Source: JACKAQ01 sp965227145 (GTDB lineage: Bacteria; Calditrichota; Calditrichia; RBG-13-44-9; J075). From it: a stretch of DNA of 64,000 nucleotides. Both the position numbers and the translations under genes were made by a program. Location of the stretch: NCBI GenBank assembly GCA_965227145.1, contig OZ245730.1:1240001-1304000 (forward strand), read 5' to 3'. Shown here piece after piece: positions 38,616-47,922 of the stretch. Position 1 is the stretch's first letter; every line of letters begins with the position of its first letter. The notes beneath the pieces are model-generated. The model was not told where the DNA came from, searched no databases, and saw only the letters and a list, made by a program, of their open reading frames with translations.

Positions 38616-39509
38616 TTATAAACCGAAGCTTAAGCCGGCGTTTACGAGGTTCAGGCTGCCGATATTGTAATCGATATTCAAATGCAAAAACAGCAAGCTC
38701 AATCCCGCGCCAAAGGTCATGCGGAATTTGTTTTTGCCGTCCACTTCGATGTTTACATCCAGCGGCGTGCCGCTTTCGGTGTAGGTATAGCTGATATCCG
38801 CACTGCTGGATTCATATGCCAACCCACCGTATAAGTTCAATACAGAAAAGGATTTACCTGCCTGAAGATGGAATGTGGTTGCGGATGCATTCAGAATATC
38901 GCCGACATCCAGTTTGGTGTAGCCAAACCCGGCGGAAACGTCGATCAGCAAAGTGGGGAAGTATTGGCTGATGTTGTGACGCAAGCCGTAGCCGAACAAT
39001 TTGATCTCGCCGATATCTTCATTTGCGGTTGCGGAAATATAGCGAATGGATGCCTCGGTTCCGGCAATGCTGCCGATGGTCAACGTTGGCACCGCCAGCG
39101 CAAACGAGCCGATATCGTAACCGCCGGGAAAGGTGAACACGGTTCCAAATCCTTCGTTGCTGACCGATGTGCCTTCGCCGTTGCCAATAATTGTCGGTGT
39201 TTCGACATCTTGCACCGGCGTGAAATAGCCTTCGGTTGAGGCGATGAAAGTGCGCTGGTCATCCTTAAACATCGTTGCCATCGCGTTCAAACGAATGTTA
39301 AAATGAAAGCCGCTTTGCGGTGTTTTGGCGCGATAATACCAGCCGGAATTCATGTTTGCGCCGAATGCGGAAACCAGCGGTTCCACATATCCGGACGCAT
39401 TATCGCCGGCGTAACGCTCCAACAGCGATTCCAGATCTTGCGATTTCACCTGCAAACTGCCAAAAAGCGCAATCATCAGCATAAAACGAATAAGTCGATG
39501 AGTCATCAT
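38616..39509 (-). CDS. Predicted outer-membrane protein, DUF6588-like
   Basis: 297 residues with a signal peptide ending near residue 23 (VKSQ). The mature N-terminus LLERYAGDNASGYVEPLVSAFGANMNSGWYYRAKTP resembles the DUF6588 family of predicted barrels, common in Bacteroidota. Later strands (FSVLNLYGGLAYESSSADIS, FRMTFGAGLSLLFLHLNIDY) end in LVNAGLSFGL, a membrane-strand terminus. Function unknown. Operon with the lipoprotein gene that follows. Confidence 0.65.
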   Translation of the reverse strand: MMTHRLIRFMLMIALFGSLQVKSQDLESLLERYAGDNASGYVEPLVSAFGANMNSGWYYRAKTPQSGFHFNIRLNAMATMFKDDQRTFIASTEGYFTPVQDVETPTIIGNGEGTSVSNEGFGTVFTFPGGYDIGSFALAVPTLTIGSIAGTEASIRYISATANEDIGEIKLFGYGLRHNISQYFPTLLIDVSAGFGYTKLDVGDILNASATTFHLQAGKSFSVLNLYGGLAYESSSADISYTYTESGTPLDVNIEVDGKNKFRMTFGAGLSLLFLHLNIDYNIGSLNLVNAGLSFGL

Positions 39510-39699
39510 AAAACGCTCCGTAATTGGTTATTCAGTTCTGTAACTATTTAATGGGGATTCACTTCCAAACAAGTAATAATCGGCTGCATTTTGGGAAAAC
39601 TGAATTGTAAAATTCGAAATTGCGACAAATAGTAACTAAAACGTATCTGTTTTTTATGATGGGAGTCACTAAAAATGGAAGGGATTAATATTGGATGAA

Positions 39700-41493
39700 T
39701 CAAAAATCGTTGATCAGCCGGATGTGCAATTTTCCCTCGCGAAAGGGTGCACCGCGTTCCAGCCCGAAATCGATTTGCATCACGCCCAGCGGCGCGGTGA
39801 GGCGCAAACCCATGCCGTAGCTGGTCAGCCATTTTTGCAGATTATCCGGCGATTCGCGCTCAAAATACCCGTTATCTGTGAACACAAATAAACGGGTGTC
39901 CGGACCGAGCAAAAAGCGATATTCGCTGTTCAGCCAAAATACCCGTTTGGCAAAAAACTGGGCTTCGCGAAAGCCGCGAATGGTGGTTGCGCCGCCAAAC
40001 CAAACCTGATCGGTCAGTCGCAGCACCTCGCCGTTGCTTTCGATAAAATTGGCGTGAAAATTATTGGCGATGAGCTGATTGCGAAATGTGGGCAGAAAAA
40101 TGCCCAGATCCGCCCGCATTTTTTGCAGCGAAACCGAGGATTTCAGCGAATCTTCCGCGAGCAGATAATCCGGTCCGATGTTGCTCTGGCGGCTGATGCC
40201 GAATGCTATTTCCAGAAAAACGCCGCGCCGGGGATTGCGAAAATCATCGCGGGCATCCCAGCGAATACCGGTTTCGGTGATCACGCTTTCGGTGCGGGGC
40301 AAGCGCAGCACGCGACTCGCCAGCGAATCCGGCGACACGTTCCGGCTGGATAAATCCACGAACGCACTGAGCGCATCGCTGAGCGGCAGCTCCAACCGCC
40401 CGAGATATTGCCATTCGATATACGTTGTATCGCGCACCAGCCGGTGCATGCCCGCCTCAAAATGAAACGGCAGTCCTGCAACAAACGGCTCGCGATAACC
40501 CACCCGGAATTCATCGGAAAAGCGATCCTGCTTTTGCCAGAACACGTGAATTTTGCGCCCGCCGCCGAACAAATTTCGGATGCCGATATTCACCAATCCG
40601 GTAAAATAGCCGCTGGCTGCCGGATCGGTCGCGGGCGGGGGAATGTAACCGACAATGCCGTCAAACGTGGTGGAGGGCGTTTCCTCAAAATCGATGGAGA
40701 GAAAATAGTTGCCTTTTTTGTCCAGCAGCAGTTCCGGCTGACGCACATTTTTGAGAAAATCTTGCCGCCGCAACGTTTCGCTGTAACGATCGACCCGTTG
40801 CGCATCGAACAACTTATCCGGCTGGAAACGCAGCAATCGCTGAAGATAGCCGGTGATATCATTTTTCTGTTTCGGAAATTTGACGTATGCAATCCGCACA
40901 GAATCGCCCGGCGAGATATGCAGCGAGAGATCGAGCCGGTATTCGTTTTCGTCGGGTAATTCGCGGAAATCGAACGATTGCGTTTGAATGCGCGCCAGCG
41001 GAAAGCCGTGATTTTCGAAAATGGTGGTCACGTTGCGGAGCATCGATTGCGACAGCGATTGCGTATAAATCTTGCCAGGATACACCGCGAGCGCATCGTC
41101 CACATCGCCGAGCAGCTTTTCCGGCAGCGAATCGCGATTGGCAATGCGCAAACTGTCCAGCCGCAGCAGACCGTTGGTTTTCACGGAAATGGTCAGATCG
41201 ACGCTTTGCAGCGCCGAATCAATTTCTGTGCTAACTTCAGAAAAATCAGCAAAATAGTAACCCTGATCACGTAGCTGCTCTTCGGCTTTGGTGCGAATAT
41301 TTTTCAACAATTCCGGCGAGAACGGGCGATTGACGAACTGCTGCTGAAATCGGTTCTGGGCAAATTTCACCCGTGAATCGAAGCGCAGTTGCAACGATTT
41401 CAGAAACAGCTGTTTCTGCGGCGCCTTCCCGAACGTCGCCATCGAAAGGAGCAGCATCGCGAACAGGATTATTTTTTGCGTCAATTTATTCAT
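39700..41493 (-). CDS. Omp85 family outer-membrane protein (TamA/BamA-like)
   Basis: 597 residues. A signal peptide (1-22) is followed by about three POTRA-like domains (roughly 25-270; for example LDLSLHISPGDSVRIAYVKF) and a 16-strand barrel. The barrel carries the Omp85 lid-loop motif IRGF in WFGGATTIRGFREAQFFA and the C-terminal GMGLRLTAPLGVMQIDFGL. Length and three POTRAs suit TamA better than BamA, which has five. No tamB is adjacent. It inserts or exports proteins across the outer membrane. Confidence 0.88.
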   Translation of the reverse strand: MNKLTQKIILFAMLLLSMATFGKAPQKQLFLKSLQLRFDSRVKFAQNRFQQQFVNRPFSPELLKNIRTKAEEQLRDQGYYFADFSEVSTEIDSALQSVDLTISVKTNGLLRLDSLRIANRDSLPEKLLGDVDDALAVYPGKIYTQSLSQSMLRNVTTIFENHGFPLARIQTQSFDFRELPDENEYRLDLSLHISPGDSVRIAYVKFPKQKNDITGYLQRLLRFQPDKLFDAQRVDRYSETLRRQDFLKNVRQPELLLDKKGNYFLSIDFEETPSTTFDGIVGYIPPPATDPAASGYFTGLVNIGIRNLFGGGRKIHVFWQKQDRFSDEFRVGYREPFVAGLPFHFEAGMHRLVRDTTYIEWQYLGRLELPLSDALSAFVDLSSRNVSPDSLASRVLRLPRTESVITETGIRWDARDDFRNPRRGVFLEIAFGISRQSNIGPDYLLAEDSLKSSVSLQKMRADLGIFLPTFRNQLIANNFHANFIESNGEVLRLTDQVWFGGATTIRGFREAQFFAKRVFWLNSEYRFLLGPDTRLFVFTDNGYFERESPDNLQKWLTSYGMGLRLTAPLGVMQIDFGLERGAPFREGKLHIRLINDF

Positions 41494-41564
41494 TCGTTTT
41501 TGCCGGTTTTGGGCATTTTTTTAACCGCAGAGGTCGCGGAGATCGCAGAGAGAAAATCAAATAA

Positions 41565-41755
41565 ATTTATTAACTGATGTTACGCACTGGTCAAAAAACT
41601 TCTCGGAACCAGCATCCTGAGTAACGCCGAAGGCGTGTATCGAAGGGTGCGGCATTTCACTGATAGACCGCACCCTTCGATACGCCCGAAGCGGGCTACT
41701 CAGGATGCTAATTTATCGATAATCGGATGCTTGTGCGTAACATCAGTTATTAAAT
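41565..41755. mobile_element. 191-bp MITE with 23-bp terminal inverted repeats
   Basis: The ends 41565-41587 and 41733-41755 are inverted copies that differ at one position (core AACTGATGTTACGCAC). Inside, a second long inverted repeat runs from AGCATCCTGAGTA at about 41612 through ACCCTTCGATACGC to TACTCAGGATGCT at 41697-41709, so the single strand can fold almost completely. No coding capacity. A truncated copy of the left half lies at 46638-46711. Confidence 0.75.
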
Positions 41756-41783
41756 GCTCAAGACAAGCTATACCACCGCGCCC

Positions 41784-42146
41784 CTACATTTTTCCTTTTC
41801 CCTTTTTATTTTTACCTTTTTTGGGCGGCAAGGTTGCCACAAACGCCATCGCGCGATCAATCCATTGTTTCAAATTAGCGTCTTCGGCAAAGCCTTCGGC
41901 ATCGACGTAAACATAACCTTTCAGCGGTTTTCCGGTGAAATCCATCGGGCGAACGTGCGGTTCAGTGAGCGCTGCTTCGTAATTTTCCGCACCAACCCGC
42001 ACCATCAGCTCGCCTTTGGCGATACCGCAGAACATGTAATCGTTCATCATAAACGCGATGCCGCCGAACATCTTTTTCTCATCCAGTCCAAGCTGCGGTT
42101 GTAATATTTCGCGAATCCGTTCTGCCAAACCTTCGTCGTAAGCCAT
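41784..42146 (-). CDS. TfoX N-terminal domain-like protein
   Basis: 120 residues matching the TfoX/Sxy N-terminal domain: DEKKMFGGIAFMMNDYMFCGIAKGELMVRVG, then MDFTGKPLKGYVYVDAEGF. The family includes Sxy competence regulators, but stand-alone copies like this are widespread and of unknown role. The C-terminus is Lys-rich. The ATG follows the stop of the upstream lipoprotein gene by 3 bases and uses an AGGAA within that gene, so translation is coupled. Confidence 0.85.
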   Translation of the reverse strand: MAYDEGLAERIREILQPQLGLDEKKMFGGIAFMMNDYMFCGIAKGELMVRVGAENYEAALTEPHVRPMDFTGKPLKGYVYVDAEGFAEDANLKQWIDRAMAFVATLPPKKGKNKKGKGKM

Positions 42147-42149
42147 TGG

Positions 42150-42665
42150 TTATTCCTGGTTTAGTTGAATTTCTTTGTTGTGAAATACCGAGCTCTTATC
42201 CACAAAATAAAATCTGCTGGTTTCCTCATCAAGTTCGATCAGCGATATTTTCAATTTGCCTTTCTTCTTCGTTTTGATATCAAATTGAAAAACATTCGAA
42301 AAATCATTATCCAATTGAAAACGATCTTCGTTCAGTTTTATCCTATGGATTTTTTTATCCGGTGTTTCACACATTACCCAGAAAGGTCGGTCAAATACCG
42401 CATAATAACTGGCAACCCGGATATGCAGGCGAATTTCGTAAACAAACCCGCTTGTCGTATAGTAGGATTTGTGCGGTAAAGAATAGGTTGTAGCATTTGA
42501 CCGTTTCTTCTCCTCTCGCAAAAATGTCGACTCAACAAGTTCAAGTCGTAGCGGGTATTGTTCGGATATGCGTTCGTTCTTTCGGGTATGTACATTAGGC
42601 GAACAACCTGTGTAAATTGAAGAAAAACAAGTCAATAAAGTAATGAGAACAATTAAATTTTTCAT
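42150..42665 (-). CDS. Predicted lipoprotein of unknown function
   Basis: About 171 residues from the ATG at 42665 (AGAGGAAA site upstream). Lipobox IYTGC, Cys near residue 20. The mature part is a single beta-rich domain (YEIRLHIRVASYYAVFDRPFWV, FQFDIKTKKKGKLKISLIEL). Not recognised. It begins 23 bp after the giant outer-membrane protein gene and is coupled to the TfoX-like gene, forming a three-gene operon. Confidence 0.6.
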   Translation of the reverse strand: MKNLIVLITLLTCFSSIYTGCSPNVHTRKNERISEQYPLRLELVESTFLREEKKRSNATTYSLPHKSYYTTSGFVYEIRLHIRVASYYAVFDRPFWVMCETPDKKIHRIKLNEDRFQLDNDFSNVFQFDIKTKKKGKLKISLIELDEETSRFYFVDKSSVFHNKEIQLNQE

Positions 42666-42688
42666 GATATTTCCTCTCTGAAAGCATA

Positions 42689-45600
42689 TCAAAAAAACGC
42701 CCGCACTTCCGCTTTGCCGAGGTGAATCGTGCGTGCGGTGCCCGCATCCCTTCGGCCGTTGTAACTGGCGTTGATGGTTACATTTTGGCTGATAAAATAA
42801 TCAAAGCGGAAATTCCAGAGCCAGGAATCGCCGGGCTTTTTGCCGCGCGCCATCTCAAACGGGATGGCGCGTTCGCCGGGATTTTCAGCTTCCTGCACGG
42901 TCAGATAACTCAAATTTGCCGTCGCCCGCGCTTTGCTGCGCAGCGAAAAGGCGATCTGCGGTTTCAGCTCCCAAAAATTCACCCGCAGCGGATTCACCGT
43001 TTTCCGGTCATTATCCAGCCCGCGTTCCGCTTCCAGTTGAAATTGCCAGCGGATGCTCGGGCGGTAGTTCAATTTTGCGGCGATAACCTGCTGTAAAATA
43101 TTCAGGTTACGCGATGGCAAAGCGGACACCCAGCGTTTGTTAAATCCGTGCTGATAACTGGCGGTAACGTTCAATTTGCGGTTAAAAATGCGACGCCGGG
43201 CTTCCATTGAACGCTCCCAGACGATGCGGGTTTCGTTGTCGTTGGCGTCCAGAAACTGGTTGGCGAGGTTGTCGCGATAGCGGCTGCGCAGCAAAACGCC
43301 CCAATCGGGATTGCGCTCGTTGTAGTGCAAATCCTGGTTCAGCACGTAAACGCCCTGCAGCGACGATTGCAAATTGTGGAACTGGCTCAGGTTCATCAAA
43401 TAAATATCCCAGATATTTTCCGGGCGGCTCTGCTCTTCAATTTTAATGTAGGATTGCATCGCGGTTTTATTGAGCACATCGCGCCAGAAACCGAGCTTCT
43501 TTTTCGACGCTTTGGGGCGATACTGCACCTGCAGCGCGGTTTCCAGCCGGATGACGCTGCGGAAATCGCCGGTTTGGAAGAAGAACCGCAGATAATCGCC
43601 CTGCGGATCGGGCACGTATTCGCTCAGCGTGGAATCGAACCGGAAATTGCCGCGATTTTCCTCCACCTGCAAATAGCGGATCTCGCGAATCGCCTGCAAT
43701 TCGCTGGCAAGCTGATAATCGAGCTGTGCGGTCAGCGTGCCGCTCTCGTTGCGATATTGTAGTTGCGCATTGGCGAGATGGCTCTGGCGATCCTGCCAGG
43801 TTGTATCTTGAAATTGGGCATCGGTTTGGTAAATCGCCAGGCTGTCGCCCGGTAAATTCTGGAAAAACGGTGTGAAATCCTTCTCGCGAAACGTAACGCC
43901 AAACTCGCCGCTGAGCTGTTTCTGGCTGTTCAACGTGCCTTTCAGCTCGTAGGTTTGGGTGGCGGCGTGGCGCAGCGTTTCGCCAAAATTGCGGGGATTG
44001 TAGAGATAATCGACGCGATATTGCGCCAATGCGTTCCAGTCCAGCCCGGCAAATTTGCGCAGGGTAAACTTGCCCAAATGATCGTCGAACAGAAATCCGG
44101 TGCGCTGCGACTGCGTCAAATTATCCACCGCGCGGTCTTCCCGCTGAAAGCGGTATTGTGGCGTGGTGCTGCCGATATTTTTGATGAGATTGACGCTCTG
44201 CCGCTGCCAGTCGCTGTCGAAATTGCCGGTTTCGCTGCGCACGTCCTCTGCGCGAACCGTGATGTCCGGCAGGATCGGTCGCCGGTAAATACGCGCCTGC
44301 GAGTTCCACCGGATGGAGTTCACAGACGCGCCTTTTTCGATATTTCCGTAACCGCCGCTCAGCTCCAGCCAGCGTTTCGGTTGATACGCGCCGCTCAGTT
44401 CCAGGCTGGTTTCTTCGGTGGTGAGCTGATTTTGGCCGAGATTCCATTTGTACGCATATTCCGGCTGCAACGGGCGATCCAGTGGTGCGAACGCGGAGTC
44501 CTGTCGCTGCCAGCGCAGCGATAAGTTCAGTCCACCAATAGATTTACCGAACATGCGAAACGTGCTGTCCCGCAGCGTGCTTGCCAGTTGAAACGCGCCG
44601 CCCTCGTTGTCGCTGTCGTCGAGATCGCTGAAAATATTCTGGTCGAATGATGAAATTGCGAATTCGCCGTTCACCGAAAAATTGTCGGTAACGCGCCAAT
44701 TCATGCCCACATCCGCAAAATTTTTCTCCGACGCCAACGGCACCAGCCGCACCGGCAAATAGCTGCCGCGACCCGGACCGACATATCGATAATTCTGCAA
44801 ACTGACCCGGCTGTAATCGCCGTTGCCGGCACCGACACCGGTGAATCGCACCAGAAAATTGCCGTTGCGTTCGTCCACAAACCGGAAGTAGGGGAGCGGT
44901 TGACCGTTGATCAGCGTATCCGATTTTACATAATTACCGCGCCCGAATCCCACCGAATCCGCGCCGCTGACTGCGGCGGCAAACGGATCATCGCCGGCAG
45001 TTGCCAGCGCGGCGGTTTCCACATCGCTGAGCGGAGCATCGTCTTCCAGCAAATTGTTGGTGTCGTCCCATTCGCGGAATGCCCGCACATCGTAGCTGAA
45101 GCGTTTGCCGAGCGGTTTTCCGGTGGACGATGCGCCGATAAACGTTTTGCCATATCGCTGGAACGCGCTGGTGTATTCGAAATCCACCTCGATGCGGTTT
45201 TCCGAGGTGATCAGCTTTTTGTTGGTGAAGGTGATTTGTGCCAGTCCGTAGTCGATTACATAATCGTTATTTTCGCCGCGCGTTTGCAAAATACCGTCCA
45301 CATAAACCCGTTCCGTGCCCGCCAAAACGATGATTTCCCGCTCGCCGTTGCGTCCGTTCAGCAAATACGGACCCTGATTTCCCTCCTGCCCGAGCAACCG
45401 GTTGGAGTGAAAAAATCCCCGCGACGTGCCGTAAGTGACCTGCTGCTCAAAAGTTTTCGCTGTGTGCGTTGCGCTGATGCCTTGCAATTTTCGCTGCAAA
45501 TTGCCAAACATCGATTCGCGATATTGCATGTTGAAATCGCCGAGCGTACCGCCGAGATGCGGGCTGGTGAGTTTGATAAACACCTTGTCCACTTCGCGCA

Positions 45601-46225
45601 GGGTTTGGGTATTTCCCTCCGGCTGGATGGGCGTGCTTTCGTCCGTGAGCGCAGCGAGAATTTCCACATCCGGTGCTATTTGCCCGGAAAGCTGCAAATT
45701 CAGCCCGGAATTGAGCGTGAGATCCTGATTGTTACCAAGCTCGATACCGCGAACAATACTCCCGCTTTTTTGCAGATTGGATTGAAATGAATCGAGATCG
45801 TCAAAAAAGCCGGGGCGAACGGCGCGGGCGATGGCGGCGGTGCTGTCGCCGTTGGCGCTGTCGGAGGGTTGGGCAAGCTGCAGCTCGCGATGAAAATAAT
45901 CCGCAACCAACGGGAACGGATATTTTTGGTAAATGATGCGCAGGCTGTCGCTGGCGGGCATTTCGCGGTTGAGCCAGATCTTCCCGGCGTCGTAATCCAC
46001 CCGGTAGTGAATCCCGCGCAGCAAGGCAAAGGTTTTGAGCTGCAAACTTTCGCTGTTGGGAATGATAAATTGGTGCGGCAGTTGGTAGCCGTTCAGCAGG
46101 GAATCTGTCGATGCGAAAACCGTGTCCGGCGGAACGTCCAGCAGCACATCCGGCAGCCGGGTTTGCGCCCAACCACTAACGACGGTCACCACCAAAAATA
46201 TCGATAATTTCGAAAATAAGTTCAC
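42689..46225 (-). CDS. Giant predicted outer-membrane beta-barrel protein
   Basis: 1178 residues with a GTG start, AGG about 6 bases upstream, and a signal peptide ending near residue 20 (SGWAQ). The first 130 residues form a small beta domain. From about 150 onward there are dozens of amphipathic strands, many with regular 12-20 residue spacing (LNSGLNLQLSGQIAPDVEIL, NFDSDWQRQSVNLIKNIGS, QFQLEAERGLDNDRKTVN), ending VRAFF with a terminal Phe. It resembles very large barrel proteins of FCB bacteria such as the SprA/PorV class in size, but I see no decisive motif. A plug-like region with a VYVDGILQTRGENNDYVIDY motif lies near residue 310. Confidence 0.65.
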   Translation of the reverse strand: MNLFSKLSIFLVVTVVSGWAQTRLPDVLLDVPPDTVFASTDSLLNGYQLPHQFIIPNSESLQLKTFALLRGIHYRVDYDAGKIWLNREMPASDSLRIIYQKYPFPLVADYFHRELQLAQPSDSANGDSTAAIARAVRPGFFDDLDSFQSNLQKSGSIVRGIELGNNQDLTLNSGLNLQLSGQIAPDVEILAALTDESTPIQPEGNTQTLREVDKVFIKLTSPHLGGTLGDFNMQYRESMFGNLQRKLQGISATHTAKTFEQQVTYGTSRGFFHSNRLLGQEGNQGPYLLNGRNGEREIIVLAGTERVYVDGILQTRGENNDYVIDYGLAQITFTNKKLITSENRIEVDFEYTSAFQRYGKTFIGASSTGKPLGKRFSYDVRAFREWDDTNNLLEDDAPLSDVETAALATAGDDPFAAAVSGADSVGFGRGNYVKSDTLINGQPLPYFRFVDERNGNFLVRFTGVGAGNGDYSRVSLQNYRYVGPGRGSYLPVRLVPLASEKNFADVGMNWRVTDNFSVNGEFAISSFDQNIFSDLDDSDNEGGAFQLASTLRDSTFRMFGKSIGGLNLSLRWQRQDSAFAPLDRPLQPEYAYKWNLGQNQLTTEETSLELSGAYQPKRWLELSGGYGNIEKGASVNSIRWNSQARIYRRPILPDITVRAEDVRSETGNFDSDWQRQSVNLIKNIGSTTPQYRFQREDRAVDNLTQSQRTGFLFDDHLGKFTLRKFAGLDWNALAQYRVDYLYNPRNFGETLRHAATQTYELKGTLNSQKQLSGEFGVTFREKDFTPFFQNLPGDSLAIYQTDAQFQDTTWQDRQSHLANAQLQYRNESGTLTAQLDYQLASELQAIREIRYLQVEENRGNFRFDSTLSEYVPDPQGDYLRFFFQTGDFRSVIRLETALQVQYRPKASKKKLGFWRDVLNKTAMQSYIKIEEQSRPENIWDIYLMNLSQFHNLQSSLQGVYVLNQDLHYNERNPDWGVLLRSRYRDNLANQFLDANDNETRIVWERSMEARRRIFNRKLNVTASYQHGFNKRWVSALPSRNLNILQQVIAAKLNYRPSIRWQFQLEAERGLDNDRKTVNPLRVNFWELKPQIAFSLRSKARATANLSYLTVQEAENPGERAIPFEMARGKKPGDSWLWNFRFDYFISQNVTINASYNGRRDAGTARTIHLGKAEVRAFF

Positions 46226-46748
46226 TCGATGCCTGTATCGTCAATTCTACGTGGTAGCGATATCCGTCGTCAAATTCCTCCGCAATATATAACCGGTTTA
46301 GATTAAAAAATTTACGAACGAAATTGAAGGCAGCAAACCGATTTTTTTATAGGGAAGTTGAAATTCCTGTTGAAATATCACACCCGGAAAATGGTGGAAA
46401 ATGGATTAAAGGGCAATTCGGACATCTTGCAGGTTGTGGATGAGCGTTTGCAGGCTGTTGATGATATGATTTGAACCACCCGAAAACCCGTGCAGGTGAA
46501 AAGATCGCTTTGCAGCCGCTCAAGATGCGGTATCACCCGATTTGCATGCGTTTGCAGACCGTTGGTTTGATTGTGGTGGACGGAGATGTGATTGTGCAAC
46601 TTCTCATAGCAGCACCGCGCTGAAGCACGGTGCTACTAATGTTATGCGTAGATCAAAAAGTTCTCGGAACCAGCATCCTGAGTTACGCCAAAGGCGTGTA
46701 TCGAAGGGTGCTGTCGATTTTGAATTAACACAGTGGCTTTAATAAAAA
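46226..46748. other. Intergenic region rich in repeats
   Basis: 523 bp without a credible gene. It holds a hairpin AGCACCG (46611-46617) with CGGTGCT (46628-46634), the truncated MITE copy at 46638-46711, and several short TTGCAGGTTG/TTGCAGGCTG repeats near 46425-46460. The promoter of the giant outer-membrane protein gene should be near 46226-46300. Confidence 0.5.
46638..46711. mobile_element. Truncated MITE copy
   Basis: This stretch matches the left half of the 41565-41755 element with few differences (shared GGAACCAGCATCCTGAGT and GGCGTGTATCGAAGGGTGC). The right half and right terminal repeat are missing. Confidence 0.7.
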
Positions 46749-47900
46749 TCAGGCATATTTTTCCCGCAGGATGCGGGATGCGTTGACCATCTGGCGCACT
46801 TTGGAGATAGCAGTTTCTTCATCGTTCACACAGCGATTGGCAAAGCAGCCGAATCCGCAGTCCGTGTTGAGAAAAATCTGCTCCGGTCGGTAAAATTGCA
46901 ACGCTTCCTCTGCCCGGTTGACGATGGACGCAATGGATTCTACTTCCGCAGTGCGCGGATTGATCACGCCAAGCCCGATTTCGAGGTTGTTTAGCGCTTT
47001 ACCGACAACGCTAAGCTCTCCTGCGCGCGGTGTGGCAAATTCCAGCACAAACTGGTTCACATTCATTTGCTGAAACGCCGGAATCAGCTTGTGGTAATCG
47101 CCGGTGAGCAGTACGGATTCATCGCGGCTCCAGTTGCCCCGGCACACGTGGATGCCCACACGAATACCTTCGATATTTTTTATAATATCGTTGATTAGCG
47201 ATGCCGCATAACCCAGTTCACAGCCCGCATCACGGCGGGTAGCCAGGGTCGCTCACATAAAGGTGCGGCGATCGAGCTCCTCTGACATCACAATTTCCGT
47301 GAGCACTGGTTCATCGAATTGCACAAACTCGCAACCGGCATCGCGCAGGTCGATCAGCTCCTCGCGAAGCACTTTCACCACGTCCTCGCCCATTTCTATT
47401 TTATCCGCATAGGCTTTCCGGGAATATGCCCCGACCCACATGGAACGGGTGAGCAAATATGGTCCCGGAAGGGTGATTTTTACAGGTTTGTCGGTCAATT
47501 CCTGCACAAATTTGAGTTCATTGACTGCCAGCGACTCGCGCCGGGCAATTTTGCCGGTGCAGGTGGGATTTTTTATGGCAGATGCCGGAACGTCCAACGT
47601 GGTGAGCATTTCTTCGAAGCTGGCTTTGTCTTCCACAGTTTCCAGCATATCCGCCAGGGACATCAGTTCGGTGCCGTCCAGTTTTGTGGTGATAAATGAA
47701 TAAAAATTGTCGCGGCGATGTTCGCCCTCGACAATGATATCCACATCTGCATCCACCTGTAACTGAACACAGCGGCGAACAGATTCATCGGCTACTTTTT
47801 CAAATTCGGCGCGGCTGATGCGCCCTTTTTGCCAGTCGCGCAGTGCTCGCAATAGATCTTTCGAACGCGGCCAACTGCCGACCTGGGTTACCTGAAACAT
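46749..47900 (-). CDS. MetE-like zinc methyltransferase with in-frame TGA (possible selenocysteine)
   Basis: One frame of 383 codons, from the ATG at 47900 (AAGGAA 7-8 bases upstream) to 46749, is interrupted only by TGA at 47253-47255, codon 216. Before it: VTQVGSWPRSKDLL, IIVEGEHRRDNFYSFI, LPGPYLLTRSMW and FVQFDEPVL, typical of COG0620 cobalamin-independent methionine synthase-type enzymes. After it, in the same frame: IRVGIHVCRGNW (zinc ligands His and Cys), QFVLEFATPRAGE (Glu) and LNTDCGFGCFA (Cys). The TGA sits in RRTFM-TGA-ATLATRRD, where I believe relatives have Cys. A hairpin follows at SECIS distance. Termination at TGA would remove all zinc ligands. The enzyme would move a methyl or alkyl group to or from a thiol. 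Nonsense mutation or sequence error is the alternative to recoding. Confidence 0.8.
47211..47249 (-). promoter_or_regulatory. SECIS-like stem-loop after the in-frame TGA
   Basis: On the minus strand, counting from the base after TGA, positions 14-18 (CCCGC) pair with 25-29 (GCGGG), leaving a 6-base loop CGUGAU at 19-24 (47229-47234). An outer ACCC (4-7) can pair with GGGU (39-42). Bacterial SECIS elements usually place the apical loop about 16-37 bases after UGA, with at least one G in the first two loop positions. Both conditions hold. No covariation evidence is available. Confidence 0.45.
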
Positions 47901-47922
47901 GGCTGATTCCTTCTTTTTCAAT

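Noticed and set aside
41784..42146. Competence regulator Sxy/TfoX
   Set aside because: Only the N-terminal TfoX-like domain is present, in an operon with envelope proteins and without competence genes, so a role in competence cannot be claimed.
46749..47159. Separate small methyltransferase gene after the TGA
   Set aside because: It is in the same frame as the upstream part, its apparent GTG start has no ribosome-binding site and it would lack the substrate-binding N-terminal half. It is the continuation of one gene.
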